NCBI RefSeq assembly: GCF_900197875.1
Contig: NZ_FZMO01000001.1
Span: 1-64,000, forward strand
Direction: 5' to 3'
From: Frankia canadensis
GTDB lineage: Bacteria > Actinomycetota > Actinomycetes > Frankiales > Frankiaceae
Length of the DNA stretch: 64,000 nucleotides
The notes beneath the pieces were generated by a model. It did not search any database. It was not told the DNA's origin and worked only from the letters and a program-made list of their open reading frames with translations. The translations under genes were made by a program, and so were the position numbers. This document shows, in pieces, positions 9,031-17,485 of this stretch; the first letter of the stretch is position 1; each line of letters begins with the position of its first letter.

Positions 9031-9097
9031 AGCCCTTGAGGAGGTGGCGGGACATGATGCGCGCCGGATCTGGTTGGTGCCTTCGATGAGTGCGTAG
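9031..9097 (-). pseudogene. Fragment of an acyl-CoA dehydrogenase C terminus
   Basis: On the minus strand this piece reads LIEGTNQIRR followed, after a one-base frameshift, by MSRHLLKG. These are the last residues of the intact acyl-CoA dehydrogenase at 14096-15364 (IYEGTNQIQRVVMSRHLLKG). The flanks share no further similarity and the stop codon is lost. It is a relic of a lost paralogue. Confidence 0.65.
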
Positions 9098-9291
9098 GGC
9101 GCGTGCTCAGCTGGCGTCGGCTGCGGTCGCAGGGCGGCCGAGACTGCGGCCACGGTGTCGCGGGCCACGGCGGTCGTGCCCGCTGGCGGTGCGAAGGATG
9201 CCTCCCACCGGGTCTCACGACCGTCGGTCGCCCTTGTCGAATGCCCGAGGCCGCCGGTGTGTCCAACCCCATGAGGAGAGTCCGAGTCCGT

Positions 9292-10320
9292 TCATGCGAT
9301 CGTGATCACGGCGCGGCCGAGCACGGTGCCCGCCTCCAGCGCGGCCAGCGCCTCGTCCACTTTCTCCAGCGGATAGGGCACCGTCTCGGCTCGCAGCCTA
9401 CCGGCGCGGGCCAGGTCCAGCACGTGGCGCAGGTCATTGCGGCTGCCTGCCGAGACCCGCCGCAGCGTGACCTCGGGGCTCACCCGGGTCGCCAGCTGCG
9501 CCTCGAAGGGCACGGAGCCGCCGCCGAGGCCGGCGACGACGATGGCGCTGCCGCGGTTGGTCAGGTCTGCGGCGAGCTCGATGGTCCCGTCGGTGCCGAC
9601 AAAGTCGAGGACGGCGTCCACCTCACGGCCGCCGACGAGTTCGGTGACCCGGGCGGCCGTGTCGTGGCCTGCCAGCACGGTGTCGGTGGCCCCCAGCCGC
9701 CGCGCCAACTCCAGCCTGGCCGGGTCCACGTCCACCGCGATGAGCCGTGCGTCAGCCTTGGCGGCGGCGAGAATCTGGACCGCGAGATGGCCGAGCCCGC
9801 CGATTCCGATGACGAGACCGACATCCCAGGATCTCGGCAGTCCGAGAGCCGAGGCGACCGCATGGTAGGCGGTCATTCCCGCGTCGGTCATCGGCGCCGC
9901 GAGAACCGGGTCGATCCCGTCGGCGGCGACCAGGTTGCCGGCGGGGACCGCCATATAGTCGGCGAGGCCGCCGTCCAGGTGCGTGCCGATACCCCGGTAG
10001 CCGGTGCGGCACAAGTTGTCCTCGCCGCGCGCGCAGGCGGAGCAGCGGCCGCAGCCCACCAGCACGTAGACCGCGGCGCTCGTGCCCGGCCGCCAGTCGG
10101 TGACGTCTGCGGCGGCCTTCTCGACGACGCCGACCACCTCGTGGCCCAGGGTGACCGGCAGGGTCTGGCGAAGGACGGGGGGAGCCTGCCGGTGGAAGAC
10201 GTCGCTGTGGCACAGGCCGACCGCCTGCACGCGCAGCAGCACCTCGCCTGAGCCAAGAGTGGGTAACGGGCAGTCGACGAGTTCGGACCGTCCGGGCGAA
10301 GTGACTCGGTAGGCACGCAT
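9292..10320 (-). CDS. Zinc-dependent medium-chain alcohol dehydrogenase
   Basis: NAD(P)-dependent oxidation of an alcohol (or the reverse). The 342-residue protein has the MDR layout. The catalytic zinc site is GLCHSD near residue 38 and GHEVVG near 61. The structural zinc cysteines are in GCGRCSACARGEDNLC. The dinucleotide motif is GIGGLGHLAVQ near 172. I chose the ATG at 10320 (AGGGGAGC upstream); the frame stays open far upstream but that part is not protein-like. It converges with the genes on its left and lacks a regulon palindrome in its own 445-bp upstream region. Substrate unknown. Confidence 0.85.
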   Translation of the reverse strand: MRAYRVTSPGRSELVDCPLPTLGSGEVLLRVQAVGLCHSDVFHRQAPPVLRQTLPVTLGHEVVGVVEKAAADVTDWRPGTSAAVYVLVGCGRCSACARGEDNLCRTGYRGIGTHLDGGLADYMAVPAGNLVAADGIDPVLAAPMTDAGMTAYHAVASALGLPRSWDVGLVIGIGGLGHLAVQILAAAKADARLIAVDVDPARLELARRLGATDTVLAGHDTAARVTELVGGREVDAVLDFVGTDGTIELAADLTNRGSAIVVAGLGGGSVPFEAQLATRVSPEVTLRRVSAGSRNDLRHVLDLARAGRLRAETVPYPLEKVDEALAALEAGTVLGRAVITIA

Positions 10321-10765
10321 GGAAGCTCCCCTGGCGATGGCGAGACTGGTCTGAAACCTGGCTGGTCGGCGGGGGAACGGGAGGCTGATGGCATCTGGAA
10401 TCCGCGCCGTACCCGATAGGGGTATCCTTGACCGCCACCTCTGGACAGCGGAACTGCCGCTCTGCTGGACCTCGATGACCACCGACCCGAGAGCCAGCCG
10501 CGACCTGACGGATGAGAGCCCCGGCCTGGCGTGCAGACCCTCAACTGGGCTGACGACGGATTCGTTCTGGGCGAGGTAGCCGACGGTGACTGGCCGCTCC
10601 TCGTCGTGAGACGCCCCGCGCCGGGCGCGCTGCACCACCGCCCCGCACGGTTCTGGTCATATGGGCAACCTCCGGGTCGTGTGCCTTGGATCAGCACAGC
10701 GACTCGGAGGTTCCCGTGTCACCAGTGATTTGCGGGCGCGCGCCCGTAACGGCCGATCCCGGGGC
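10321..10765. other. Intergenic region, no recognised gene
   Basis: It separates two leftward genes. The only motif I noticed is an imperfect TACCCGATAGGGGTA near 10409-10423. It is not related to the regulon palindrome, and no frame has a start signal plus protein-like composition. Confidence 0.4.
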
Positions 10766-12019
10766 TCAGGAGGCGCCTCCGATGGCCTGCATGACACTGA
10801 GAACATTCTTCACAGGCTGCGGATAGGCGATGAAGTGCGCGCCGTCGAAGGATGCCGTGACCACATCCGTGGAGAACATCCGGGTGATACCCTTGATCGC
10901 CAAAGGCTTCGAGAAGTTGACCGGCTTCGGGTAGCCGGTCAGGGTCACGGCCGCCTTGTTGAGAGCCGCGGTGAGCGACGCTCCATCCACCTTGTCCAGG
11001 CCTCCGGCGACCTGGGCGATGGCCTGTACACCGGTGTAGGCGTTGAGCGACCAGGTGGAGACGACGCCTGACGCATTGAACGCGTGCAGGTCGGCGACGA
11101 AGGGCTTCAGCTGGTCGGAGGTGGCCGGATAGACCGTGTCACCCTTCACGAGGTTCTTGCTCGCCGGACCGAGCTTGGCAGCCGCCGGGTCGTCCAGTCC
11201 GCTCAGTCCGATGAGCATCGAGTCGTCCGCTGCATACGCGGCCTTGATGAAGCTCAGCTTCACGGCCGGCGGGATGACCGTGACGACACACTTGGCTCCG
11301 GCCTTGACCAGGGCCGCCGTTTGGGGCGAGACATCGGCGGCGGTCGGAGGAATCGTCGTCGTGTAGACGACGTCAACGTTCCGCTGCTTGAACGCCGCCT
11401 TCACTGCCTCGCCGGTGGCGTTCGAGGTGGAGTCCACGCCGGTGATGACGCCCGCCTTGGTACACTTCTGGTCGGCCAGCTCGATCGCGACCCCGACCAG
11501 GTTGCCCGTGCTGCCCGCGCCGAACGGGAACGCGGCCGGGCTGTTCCACTCGGTGTCGGTACCTGGGATGAGCCCGACGAACGGGATCTTCGCGGCCTGG
11601 AGGGCCGGAAGGATCTTCGAGCCGTACGGCGTGTACCCGGTGACGACACCCGAAACCTTCTGGCTCACCGCCTTCTGGGCGCACGCGGCCGCGGCATTTG
11701 GGTCGAATTGGTCGTTACACGACTCAATCTCGATCTGACGCCCGTCCACACCGCCAGCGGCATTGATCTTGGCGGCGGCGGCCTTCGCGCCGTCGACAGC
11801 CTCGGGGAAGCCGAAAGCCGGGGACTGGAGGGTGCTGATCACCATTACCTTGATCGGCGACTTGCCGCCGTTCGTCGACGAGTCGTTCGAGGAACACCCG
11901 GCGGCTGCCGTCGCCATGGCGACCGAGGTGACCGCGGCCGCGGCGACCAGCGAGCGCCGGTACGGCTTTCGGTCTAAATGGCCATTGTCGGCGCCGCGTG
12001 TCAAAACGTTTCTGATCAT
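10766..12019 (-). CDS. ABC transporter substrate-binding lipoprotein (copy B1)
   Basis: A second type of HAAT-family solute-binding lipoprotein of 417 residues. The start ATG at 12019 has GGGAGG four bases upstream. The signal peptide has basic residues 17-22, a hydrophobic stretch 24-40 and lipobox AAGC with Cys42. The mature domain begins PIKVMVISTLQS and carries AGGVDGRQIEIESCNDQFDP and FVGLIPGTDTEW. It is a close paralogue, of identical length, of the binding protein at 35897-37150. It lies head-to-head with a decayed permease (12315 on), just as the other copy lies head-to-head with the intact permease, so the whole divergent locus was duplicated. A perfect 28-bp palindrome lies 95 bp upstream. 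Ligand unknown. Confidence 0.87.
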   Translation of the reverse strand: MIRNVLTRGADNGHLDRKPYRRSLVAAAAVTSVAMATAAAGCSSNDSSTNGGKSPIKVMVISTLQSPAFGFPEAVDGAKAAAAKINAAGGVDGRQIEIESCNDQFDPNAAAACAQKAVSQKVSGVVTGYTPYGSKILPALQAAKIPFVGLIPGTDTEWNSPAAFPFGAGSTGNLVGVAIELADQKCTKAGVITGVDSTSNATGEAVKAAFKQRNVDVVYTTTIPPTAADVSPQTAALVKAGAKCVVTVIPPAVKLSFIKAAYAADDSMLIGLSGLDDPAAAKLGPASKNLVKGDTVYPATSDQLKPFVADLHAFNASGVVSTWSLNAYTGVQAIAQVAGGLDKVDGASLTAALNKAAVTLTGYPKPVNFSKPLAIKGITRMFSTDVVTASFDGAHFIAYPQPVKNVLSVMQAIGGAS

Positions 12020-12114
12020 AGAGCCTCCCGCTGACGTTCGGTACTGGGTTGCGAGGCGCAGACGGCCCAAGAGCCCGGCTACGCCGCCGCTGCCGGGTTC
12101 CGCACGGTAGCATT

Positions 12115-12142
12115 ACTAGCATCCTGAGTCCAGGATGCTAGT
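12115..12142. promoter_or_regulatory. Regulon palindrome, site 3: perfect 28-bp inverted repeat
   Basis: Two exact 12-nt arms (left arm ACTAGCATCCTG) flank the spacer AGTC. The core 12121-12136 is a perfect consensus match. This is the longest and most symmetrical copy in the window and the best candidate for the strongest binding site. It lies 95 bp upstream of the binding-protein start at 12019. Confidence 0.75.
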
Positions 12143-12231
12143 CGCAGGTAGCCTTTGCCTGGTGTTGCCCGGGTGTCGGGGAGATCGCATGTCCCGGGGA
12201 TGGCTCACAGTCGCAACCGACTCCATCTTGT

Positions 12232-12247
12232 ATCCAGGATCCTGGAC
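12232..12247. promoter_or_regulatory. Regulon palindrome, site 4 (variant)
   Basis: ATCCAGGATCCTGGAC carries the symmetrical A/T swap at positions 5 and 12 of the consensus. The centre CCAGGATCCTGG is a perfect 12-bp palindrome. It is 111 bp from site 3, matching the 105-bp spacing of the two sites in the paralogous locus at 37.3 kb. Confidence 0.5.
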
Positions 12248-12314
12248 TCACCCGCGTCGTCTCTGGCGGTGGGAGCCGGCGACGGCTCCAACAGCCCCAG
12301 AGGCATACCTCGCA

Positions 12315-12470
12315 AGGAGCACCTTCACCGAGTTCGCGGTTCTTGGCCCGGCACTCGCGGCGCGATACGCGCTGGTGGCGCTCGGCGTCATCACGTGTGG
12401 GGTGCCAGGTTCGGCGAGGGCAGGGTCATCATCTTCGGGGTCGTGCTCGCGCTCGTCTTCAGATTACGCC
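12315..12470 (+). pseudogene. Decayed LivH-type permease
   Basis: This segment and its leader (from about 12235) align with the intact permease at 37459. TTCACCGAGTTCGCGGTTCTTGG matches at the protein level (TFxEFAVLGxxL), as does ALVALGV. The start codon ATG has become AGG (12315-12317). After about 100 bp the similarity jumps to the equivalent of residue 138 onward of the intact gene (RVIIFGVVLALVF) and then ends. It cannot encode a membrane protein. Confidence 0.7.
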
Positions 12471-12539
12471 GGCGGTCGGCTCGGACGCGCGGCCTTCGGC
12501 CCAGCAAAGATGGTCGCGCAGCCCGTCGTGGACGCGGGT

Positions 12540-12668
12540 GACAATGCCTTGGTTTTCCACCGGTCGAAGAATCGGTAGACGTTCTTCCAGCGCGAGAAGT
12601 CCGCCGGCAGCGCCCGTCAGATGACCCCGTTGTCGGCCACGTACGGGATCGTTTCCACGATATCGCGC
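12540..12668 (-). mobile_element. Remnant of an IS5-type transposase
   Basis: On the minus strand one frame reads DIVETIPYVADNGVI, then a stop (TGA where TGG is usual), then RALPADFSRWKNVYRFFDRW. This is the highly typical N-terminal region of IS5/IS4-like transposases (RYVVDNGxxWRALPxDFPPWxTVYxxFxRW). No further transposase and no clear ends are left. It lies just beyond the broken permease and may have taken part in the deletion. Confidence 0.6.
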
Positions 12669-12875
12669 CGATCGTGCCTCTAGGCGGGCCGTGTTCGGCG
12701 CCGGCAGCAGCGGCGCGACGTACATTCACTCCGCAGTCGATATGTCGGAGGGATAGCGGCGAGATCGTCCCGAGTTCCTTCCGCGATCAGCCCGTCTCGC
12801 GGTTCACGTCACCACGCCACGAAGGTCCGGGATAGGCCGCGAGCGGCCCATAAGATCAAGATTCAGGACAGGCTC

Positions 12876-13814
12876 TCAGAAGGTGAGGACGAATCGTCCT
12901 CGAGTGCCGCCCTGCTGCAGTCTTTCGTGGACTTCCGACGCCTTCTCGGCCGGGCAGCTTGCTGCGACCCGGAGTGTGATGGCACCCGATTCGACGAGAA
13001 CGCGGAGACCGTCCAGCCGAGCGCGGTCCTCGGCGACGTCATACACGCTCACCGGTGTCCACCGGATTCCGCGTTCGGTGACACCGGCGGGGCCCCGCAC
13101 TGACGCAATCGCTCCGCCGTCAGCAACGGCGGCAAGCACGGCCTCTTTTTGCACGGACCCGTCGGCCAGGGCAGCAACGCCGTCCGGGGCGACCTGCCGA
13201 ATGTGCTCTGCCACCTTCGCGCCGCGTGAAACGACCATGTGCGCACCGAGGTCGGCGACCAACTGCCGGTCCGTCTCAGAGGCATCGGCCACGACCTGGT
13301 GTCCGGCGTTCACAGCGAGCTGGATGAAGTAGCCGCCGAACGCGCCCGCCGCCCCGGTGACGGCCACGGTTGCACCAGGCGGCGGATCGAGCAGGTCGAG
13401 CGCCCGCCGCGCGGTCAATCCGTTCATGGGCAGAGTGGCCGCGTGCACGAGATCGGTTCCGGCCGGGGCAGGCGCGACGGAACCCTTCGGGACCACGACG
13501 TACTCCGAGTAGGCGCCGTAGGAGCCGAGGGGCAACACGATCGCCATCGCGGGCGAGCCGAGTGTCAGCAGCTCGTCCGTACGGTCACCGATCTCGTCGA
13601 CGATCCCTGCCACCTCCATACCAGGTACGTACGGAGGGGGTATTGACCCGATACGGTCGGCGCGCGCGCCGCTGCGGATCAAGGTGTCGGCGGGATTGAC
13701 GGTCGCCGCGTGGACGCGCAACCGGATCTGCCCCGGGCCGGCATGTGGTTCGGGCAGTTCGACGATTTCGAGGACCTCGGGTCCACCCCAGGTATTCACC
13801 CCGACCGCGCGCAT
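12876..13814 (-). CDS. NADPH:quinone reductase-like MDR oxidoreductase
   Basis: A 312-residue zinc-independent medium-chain reductase (QOR family). It starts MRAVGVNTWGGPEVL, typical of quinone reductases. The NADP-binding loop is TGAAGAFGGYFIQLA near residue 140. The cysteine cluster of zinc enzymes is absent. It probably reduces an activated double bond or quinone. The start at 13814 is preceded by AGGA at suitable distance. An ATCCTA half-site lies immediately upstream (13822-13827), too weak to call an operator. It is a single gene flanked by unrelated intergenic sequence. Substrate unknown. Confidence 0.8.
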   Translation of the reverse strand: MRAVGVNTWGGPEVLEIVELPEPHAGPGQIRLRVHAATVNPADTLIRSGARADRIGSIPPPYVPGMEVAGIVDEIGDRTDELLTLGSPAMAIVLPLGSYGAYSEYVVVPKGSVAPAPAGTDLVHAATLPMNGLTARRALDLLDPPPGATVAVTGAAGAFGGYFIQLAVNAGHQVVADASETDRQLVADLGAHMVVSRGAKVAEHIRQVAPDGVAALADGSVQKEAVLAAVADGGAIASVRGPAGVTERGIRWTPVSVYDVAEDRARLDGLRVLVESGAITLRVAASCPAEKASEVHERLQQGGTRGRFVLTF

Positions 13815-14095
13815 GATCGATATCCTAATAGGTCCGCGGAGGAAGGGCCCCGACGCTGGGTGACTCCGGCGATACTCATCGGGCATTTTGCGGAGCGTTG
13901 TTCGTCAGCGACAGATGTCGTCTGCCTCTGCCTACGGAAACGGAGCGGCCGACCGGGCGCAAGGCGGTTCCTGGTCCATGTGCTACCGGCCGACCAGAGC
14001 CACCGAGGACCCCGACCCCAATATGGTCTGCGACCGACGTCACCGACCCGTCGGAGTTTCGATCCCGCGACCCGCCAGCGGAGGACCGACGGCGG

Positions 14096-15364
14096 TCAGC
14101 CCTTGAGGAGGTGGCGGGACATGACGACGCGCTGGATCTGGTTCGTGCCTTCGTAGATCTGGGTGATCTTGGCGTCGCGCATCATGCGCTCGACGGGGAA
14201 GTCGCGGGTGTAGCCGGCGCCGCCGAACAGCTGCACGGCGTCCGTCGTCACCGACATGGCGGTGTCGGAGGCGAAGCACTTCGCGGCGGCGGTGATGAAG
14301 CCGAGATTCGGCTCGCCGCGTTCGGCGCGGGCGGCGGCGACGTAGACCATGTGCCGGGCGGCCTCGATGCGCATCGCCATGTCGGCGAGCATGAACTGGA
14401 CAGCCTGGTTGTCGGCGATCGGCCGGCCGAACTGCTTGCGGTCCTTGGTGTAGGCGATGGAGGCGTCCAGCGCCCCCTGGGCGATGCCGACCGCCTGCGC
14501 GCCGATCGTCGGCCGGGTGTGGTCCAGGGTGGCCAGCGCAGTGCGCAGGCCGGTACCGGGGGCGCCGATGATCCGGTCCGCGGGGATGCGACAGTCCACG
14601 AAGTGGATCTCACGGGTCGGGGAGCCCTTGATGCCGAGCTTGCGTTCCTTGGAACCGACCTCGAAGCCCGGGTCGTCCTTGTGGACGACGAACGCGGAGA
14701 TCCCGTCGACCTTCCGCGTCGCCTCCGGGTCGGTCACCGCCATCACGGTGTACCAGGTGGCGACGCCGGCATTGGTGATCCAGCACTTGGTCCCGTTGAG
14801 GACCCAGTCCGAGCCGTCACGGGTGGCGCGCGCCCGCATGGAGGCCGTGTCCGAGCCGGCGTCCCGCTCGGACAGGGCGTAGGAGACCACCGCCTCCCCG
14901 GCCGCCACCGACGGCAGCACCAGCTTCTTCAGCTCCTCCGAGCCGGACAGCAGGATCGGCATCGTCCCGAGCTTGTTCACCGCCGGGATCAGCGAGCTCG
15001 ACGCGCAGCCGCGGGCGACCTCCTCGATCACGATGCACGTCGCGACCGCGTCCGCGCCCTCCCCGCCGTACTCGGCCGGGACGTGCACCGCCGAGAACCC
15101 GGCCCGGTTCAGCGCGTCCAACGCCTCCTGCGGGAAGCGCTCGTGCTCGTCGACGTCCGCCGCGTGCGGGACGATCTCGGACTCGACCAGGTCACGCACC
15201 GCCTCGCGCAACGCGACATGCTCGTCCGGCAGCCGGTACAGATCGAAATCGGAGTCCACGTTCAGCTCGTTTCTGAGGCCAGGAGCGGAGTATCGCCGCC
15301 GCGTTCGAGTGGGGCTGCGCGTCGCGTTGATCAGGATGCGGAGCGGGCGTGACGCATCGGGCAT
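14096..15364 (-). CDS. Acyl-CoA dehydrogenase (FadE25-like)
   Basis: FAD-dependent alpha,beta-dehydrogenation of an acyl-CoA. 422 residues. The usual order is present: helical N domain (DFDLYRLPDEHVALREAV), beta domain with YALSERDAGSDTASM and WITNAG, C-terminal helical domain with KDRKQFGRPIADNQAVQF. The active-site region is IYEGTNQIQRVVMSRHLLKG, with the catalytic Glu in YEGT. Third-position GC is extreme even for this window. The ATG at 15364 has no strong Shine-Dalgarno sequence; a GTG within NVDSDFDL is an alternative. A variant regulon palindrome lies 38 bp upstream, shared with the divergent SDR. A decayed copy of its 3' end lies at 9031-9097. Confidence 0.9.
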   Translation of the reverse strand: MPDASRPLRILINATRSPTRTRRRYSAPGLRNELNVDSDFDLYRLPDEHVALREAVRDLVESEIVPHAADVDEHERFPQEALDALNRAGFSAVHVPAEYGGEGADAVATCIVIEEVARGCASSSLIPAVNKLGTMPILLSGSEELKKLVLPSVAAGEAVVSYALSERDAGSDTASMRARATRDGSDWVLNGTKCWITNAGVATWYTVMAVTDPEATRKVDGISAFVVHKDDPGFEVGSKERKLGIKGSPTREIHFVDCRIPADRIIGAPGTGLRTALATLDHTRPTIGAQAVGIAQGALDASIAYTKDRKQFGRPIADNQAVQFMLADMAMRIEAARHMVYVAAARAERGEPNLGFITAAAKCFASDTAMSVTTDAVQLFGGAGYTRDFPVERMMRDAKITQIYEGTNQIQRVVMSRHLLKG

Positions 15365-15402
15365 GGTGCTCGTGCCGTGTCCCACCCTAGTCCTAAAATA
15401 GT

Positions 15403-15418
15403 ATCCTGGATTCTGGAC
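15403..15418. promoter_or_regulatory. Regulon palindrome, site 5 (divergent promoter)
   Basis: ATCCTGGATTCTGGAC, 14 of 16 pattern positions, nearly identical to site 11 at 31422. It sits between the leftward acyl-CoA dehydrogenase (15364) and the rightward SDR (15532), so one site could serve both. Confidence 0.55.
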
Positions 15419-15531
15419 GACGAGGTTGCGTAGTCGGCGTGATGGTGGGCGTGGCCAGGCGGCTCCGCCAGGACAGCCTCCGTCGGTCGCGCTCATGACT
15501 GCTCGGATTGACAAAGGAGAATGTATCCTCT

Positions 15532-16299
15532 ATGGAAGTCGACGGCAAGTCCGCCATCGTCACCGGCGGTGCGTCAGGCCTCGGCCAGGCGACCGTCAGA
15601 CGGCTGCACAGCCAGGGCGCGTACGTCGTCATTGTCGACCTGCCAACTAGTGACGGGAAGGCGATCGCGGACGAGCTCGGCCAAGGAGCAAGTTTTGTCC
15701 CCGCTGACGTGAGCAACGAGGAGCAGGTGAGGGCCGTCGTTGACGCCGCGGTGTCGCACGGTCCGTTCGCGATCGCGGTCAACTGCGCCGGCATCAGCAA
15801 CGCGATCCGCGTCGTCGGCAAGGACGGCAACCCGTATCCTCTCGACACGTTCAAGAAAGTCGTCGAGGTGAACTTGGTCGGTACCTTCAACGTGATCCGG
15901 TTGGCGGCGGCTGCGATGATCGCTCAGACGGGGGTCGAGGCGGAGGAGCGCGGCGTTATCGTCAATACCGCCTCCGTCGCCGCCTTCGAGGGCCAGATCG
16001 GCCAAGTCGCTTACTCGGCCTCCAAGGGCGGTGTCGTTGGCATGACGCTGCCGATCGCCCGCGACCTGGCGCAGCACCGGATCAGGGTTGTCACCATCGC
16101 GCCGGGACTGTTCCTGACTCCAATGTTCAGGACCTTGCCCGAGCAGGCAATCCAGTCGCTGGGCGCGCAGGTGCCGCATCCAAGCCGGCTCGGCGATCCG
16201 GCCGAGTACGCCAACCTCGTCGCGCACATCGTCGACAACGTAATGATCAATGGTGAGGTCATCAGGCTTGACGGCGCCATCCGGATGGGGCCGCGCTGA
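15532..16299 (+). CDS. SDR oxidoreductase, 3-hydroxyacyl-CoA dehydrogenase type 2-like
   Basis: A 255-residue short-chain dehydrogenase. It has the cofactor loop [12 protein letters not shown], the NCAG motif, a serine in NTASVAAF and the active-site YSASKGGV. The insertion [20 protein letters not shown] and the ending [18 protein letters not shown] resemble type 2 3-hydroxyacyl-CoA dehydrogenases (HSD10-like), so I infer oxidation of a hydroxyacyl-CoA. AAAGGAGA lies 13-20 bases upstream of ATG 15532; an in-frame TTG at 15508 is possible. It is divergent from the acyl-CoA dehydrogenase, giving a plausible dehydrogenation pair. A fragment of a paralogue's 3' end lies at 56515-56577. Confidence 0.85.
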   Translation: MEVDGKSAIVTGGASGLGQATVRRLHSQGAYVVIVDLPTSDGKAIADELGQGASFVPADVSNEEQVRAVVDAAVSHGPFAIAVNCAGISNAIRVVGKDGNPYPLDTFKKVVEVNLVGTFNVIRLAAAAMIAQTGVEAEERGVIVNTASVAAFEGQIGQVAYSASKGGVVGMTLPIARDLAQHRIRVVTIAPGLFLTPMFRTLPEQAIQSLGAQVPHPSRLGDPAEYANLVAHIVDNVMINGEVIRLDGAIRMGPR

Positions 16300-16309
16300 T
16301 CGCGGTCGC

Positions 16310-16352
16310 CGAGTCTGGGCCTTGATCCGCCTCCGGTCGGGGCCCAGACTCG
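16310..16352. terminator. Hairpin between convergent SDR genes
   Basis: A 12-nt arm (CGAGTCTGGGCC) and its exact reverse complement flank 19 nt. No T run. It is placed between the ends of two convergent genes. Confidence 0.45.
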
Positions 16353-16416
16353 CACCGACGATCATCCATCGAAATGATCTCTGGTGCCCCGGGCCTGCGT
16401 GCTCCGTAAGTTGTTA

Positions 16417-16453
16417 GGCGGCCCGGCGGCCCGGCGGCCCGGCGGCCCGGCGG
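16417..16453. repeat. 8-bp tandem repeat (GGCGGCCC, 4.6 copies)
   Basis: Four perfect GGCGGCCC units followed by GGCGG in the intergenic space between convergent genes. Copy number in such arrays often varies by slippage. No obvious function. Confidence 0.8.
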
Positions 16454-16510
16454 ACGAAGCGCGGCGAACCTGTCGACCCCGGGAAGGATCGGGTATGCGG
16501 AGCACTCGAT

Positions 16511-17275
16511 CTACCAGGGCGTCTGCCCGCCGTCGATCGTCAGCATCGATCCACTGATGAAGCCCGCGTTCCCCGAGCACAGGAAGACCACGGTGTCGGC
16601 GACCTCCTCCGGCGTGCCCAGTCGGCCGAGTGGCACGTCCTCTTCGAGGTGCTTCTGCAGGCTCGGGTTCTCGACGAACGACCGCGCGACCATCTCCGTA
16701 CTGATCGGGCCGGGCAGCACCGCGTTCACACGGATCCCATCCCGGCCGTACTCCTTGGCCGCCGAGCGGACGAGTTGGTTTATCCCCGCCTTCGTCGCGG
16801 CGTAGCCCGCGGTCAGGGGGAACGCCAGGAGCGAGGTGGCGGAAGAGGTGACGACGATCGCGCCGCCCTCACCGCGCTCGAGCATGTGCTGGATCTCGTA
16901 CTTCAGGCACAGCCACGTGCCAGTCAGGTTGACCGCCACCGTGCGGTCCCACCGATTCCGATCGATCTCGGCCAGCTTCGCCTGTCCGTGGCCCAGGCCA
17001 GCGTTGTTGTGGGCACAGTCGAGTCGACCGAAACGTTCGACGGTCACCGCCACCGCGGACCGGACGTCATCCTCGTCGGCGATGTCGCACCGCACGAAGA
17101 TCGCCTCGCCGCCGGCGGCCTCCACCAGCCTCACCGTCTCCGCGCCCCCGTCGGCGTCGACGTCGGCCACGGTGACCATCGCGCCTTCTCGGGCGAAAGC
17201 CATGGCCGAGGCCCGCCCAATTCCGGACGCGGCTCCTGTGACGAGTGCGACCTTGCCTGCCACCAGCCCCGACAT
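16511..17275 (-). CDS. SDR-family oxidoreductase
   Basis: A 254-residue classical short-chain dehydrogenase. It has TGAASGIGRASA at residues 14-25, the NNAG motif, serine in VVTSSATS, YAATKAGI at the active site and the C-terminal GFISGSMLTIDGG. The start ATG at 17275 has GGAGG seven bases upstream. Next to it, on the same strand, lie another SDR and a VOC protein, so a short leftward operon is likely, with the promoter between VOC and amidohydrolase 1. It should oxidise a hydroxyl or reduce a carbonyl of a pathway intermediate. Specificity cannot be read from the sequence. Confidence 0.85.
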   Translation of the reverse strand: MSGLVAGKVALVTGAASGIGRASAMAFAREGAMVTVADVDADGGAETVRLVEAAGGEAIFVRCDIADEDDVRSAVAVTVERFGRLDCAHNNAGLGHGQAKLAEIDRNRWDRTVAVNLTGTWLCLKYEIQHMLERGEGGAIVVTSSATSLLAFPLTAGYAATKAGINQLVRSAAKEYGRDGIRVNAVLPGPISTEMVARSFVENPSLQKHLEEDVPLGRLGTPEEVADTVVFLCSGNAGFISGSMLTIDGGQTPW

Positions 17276-17485
17276 GTCATGCCTCCGTGCTCTCAGGTCG
17301 GATGTATCAATCTGGATTCGAAGATCTAATTTCCGGTCGTGCAGACAGGGCTGCCACCTGGGCGCCAGGCCGCCACGCTCGACGTGCGGGCCACCGAACA
17401 GCCGGTGCCGGCTGGGGCGGGGGCGGTGGGTTCGGCTCATGGCGAGCCGGCTGCCTGGAGCACGGGAGGATCGCGAACAGTGAGA

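Noticed and set aside
9292-10638. A longer version of the alcohol dehydrogenase starting at 10638
   Set aside because: The extra 106 residues are Arg/Ser/Pro-rich, unlike any dehydrogenase N terminus. A good ribosome site precedes the ATG at 10320.
17300-17320. CTGGATTC half-site upstream of the SDR at 16511
   Set aside because: The left half does not match, and the gene is probably transcribed from the promoter upstream of the VOC gene.
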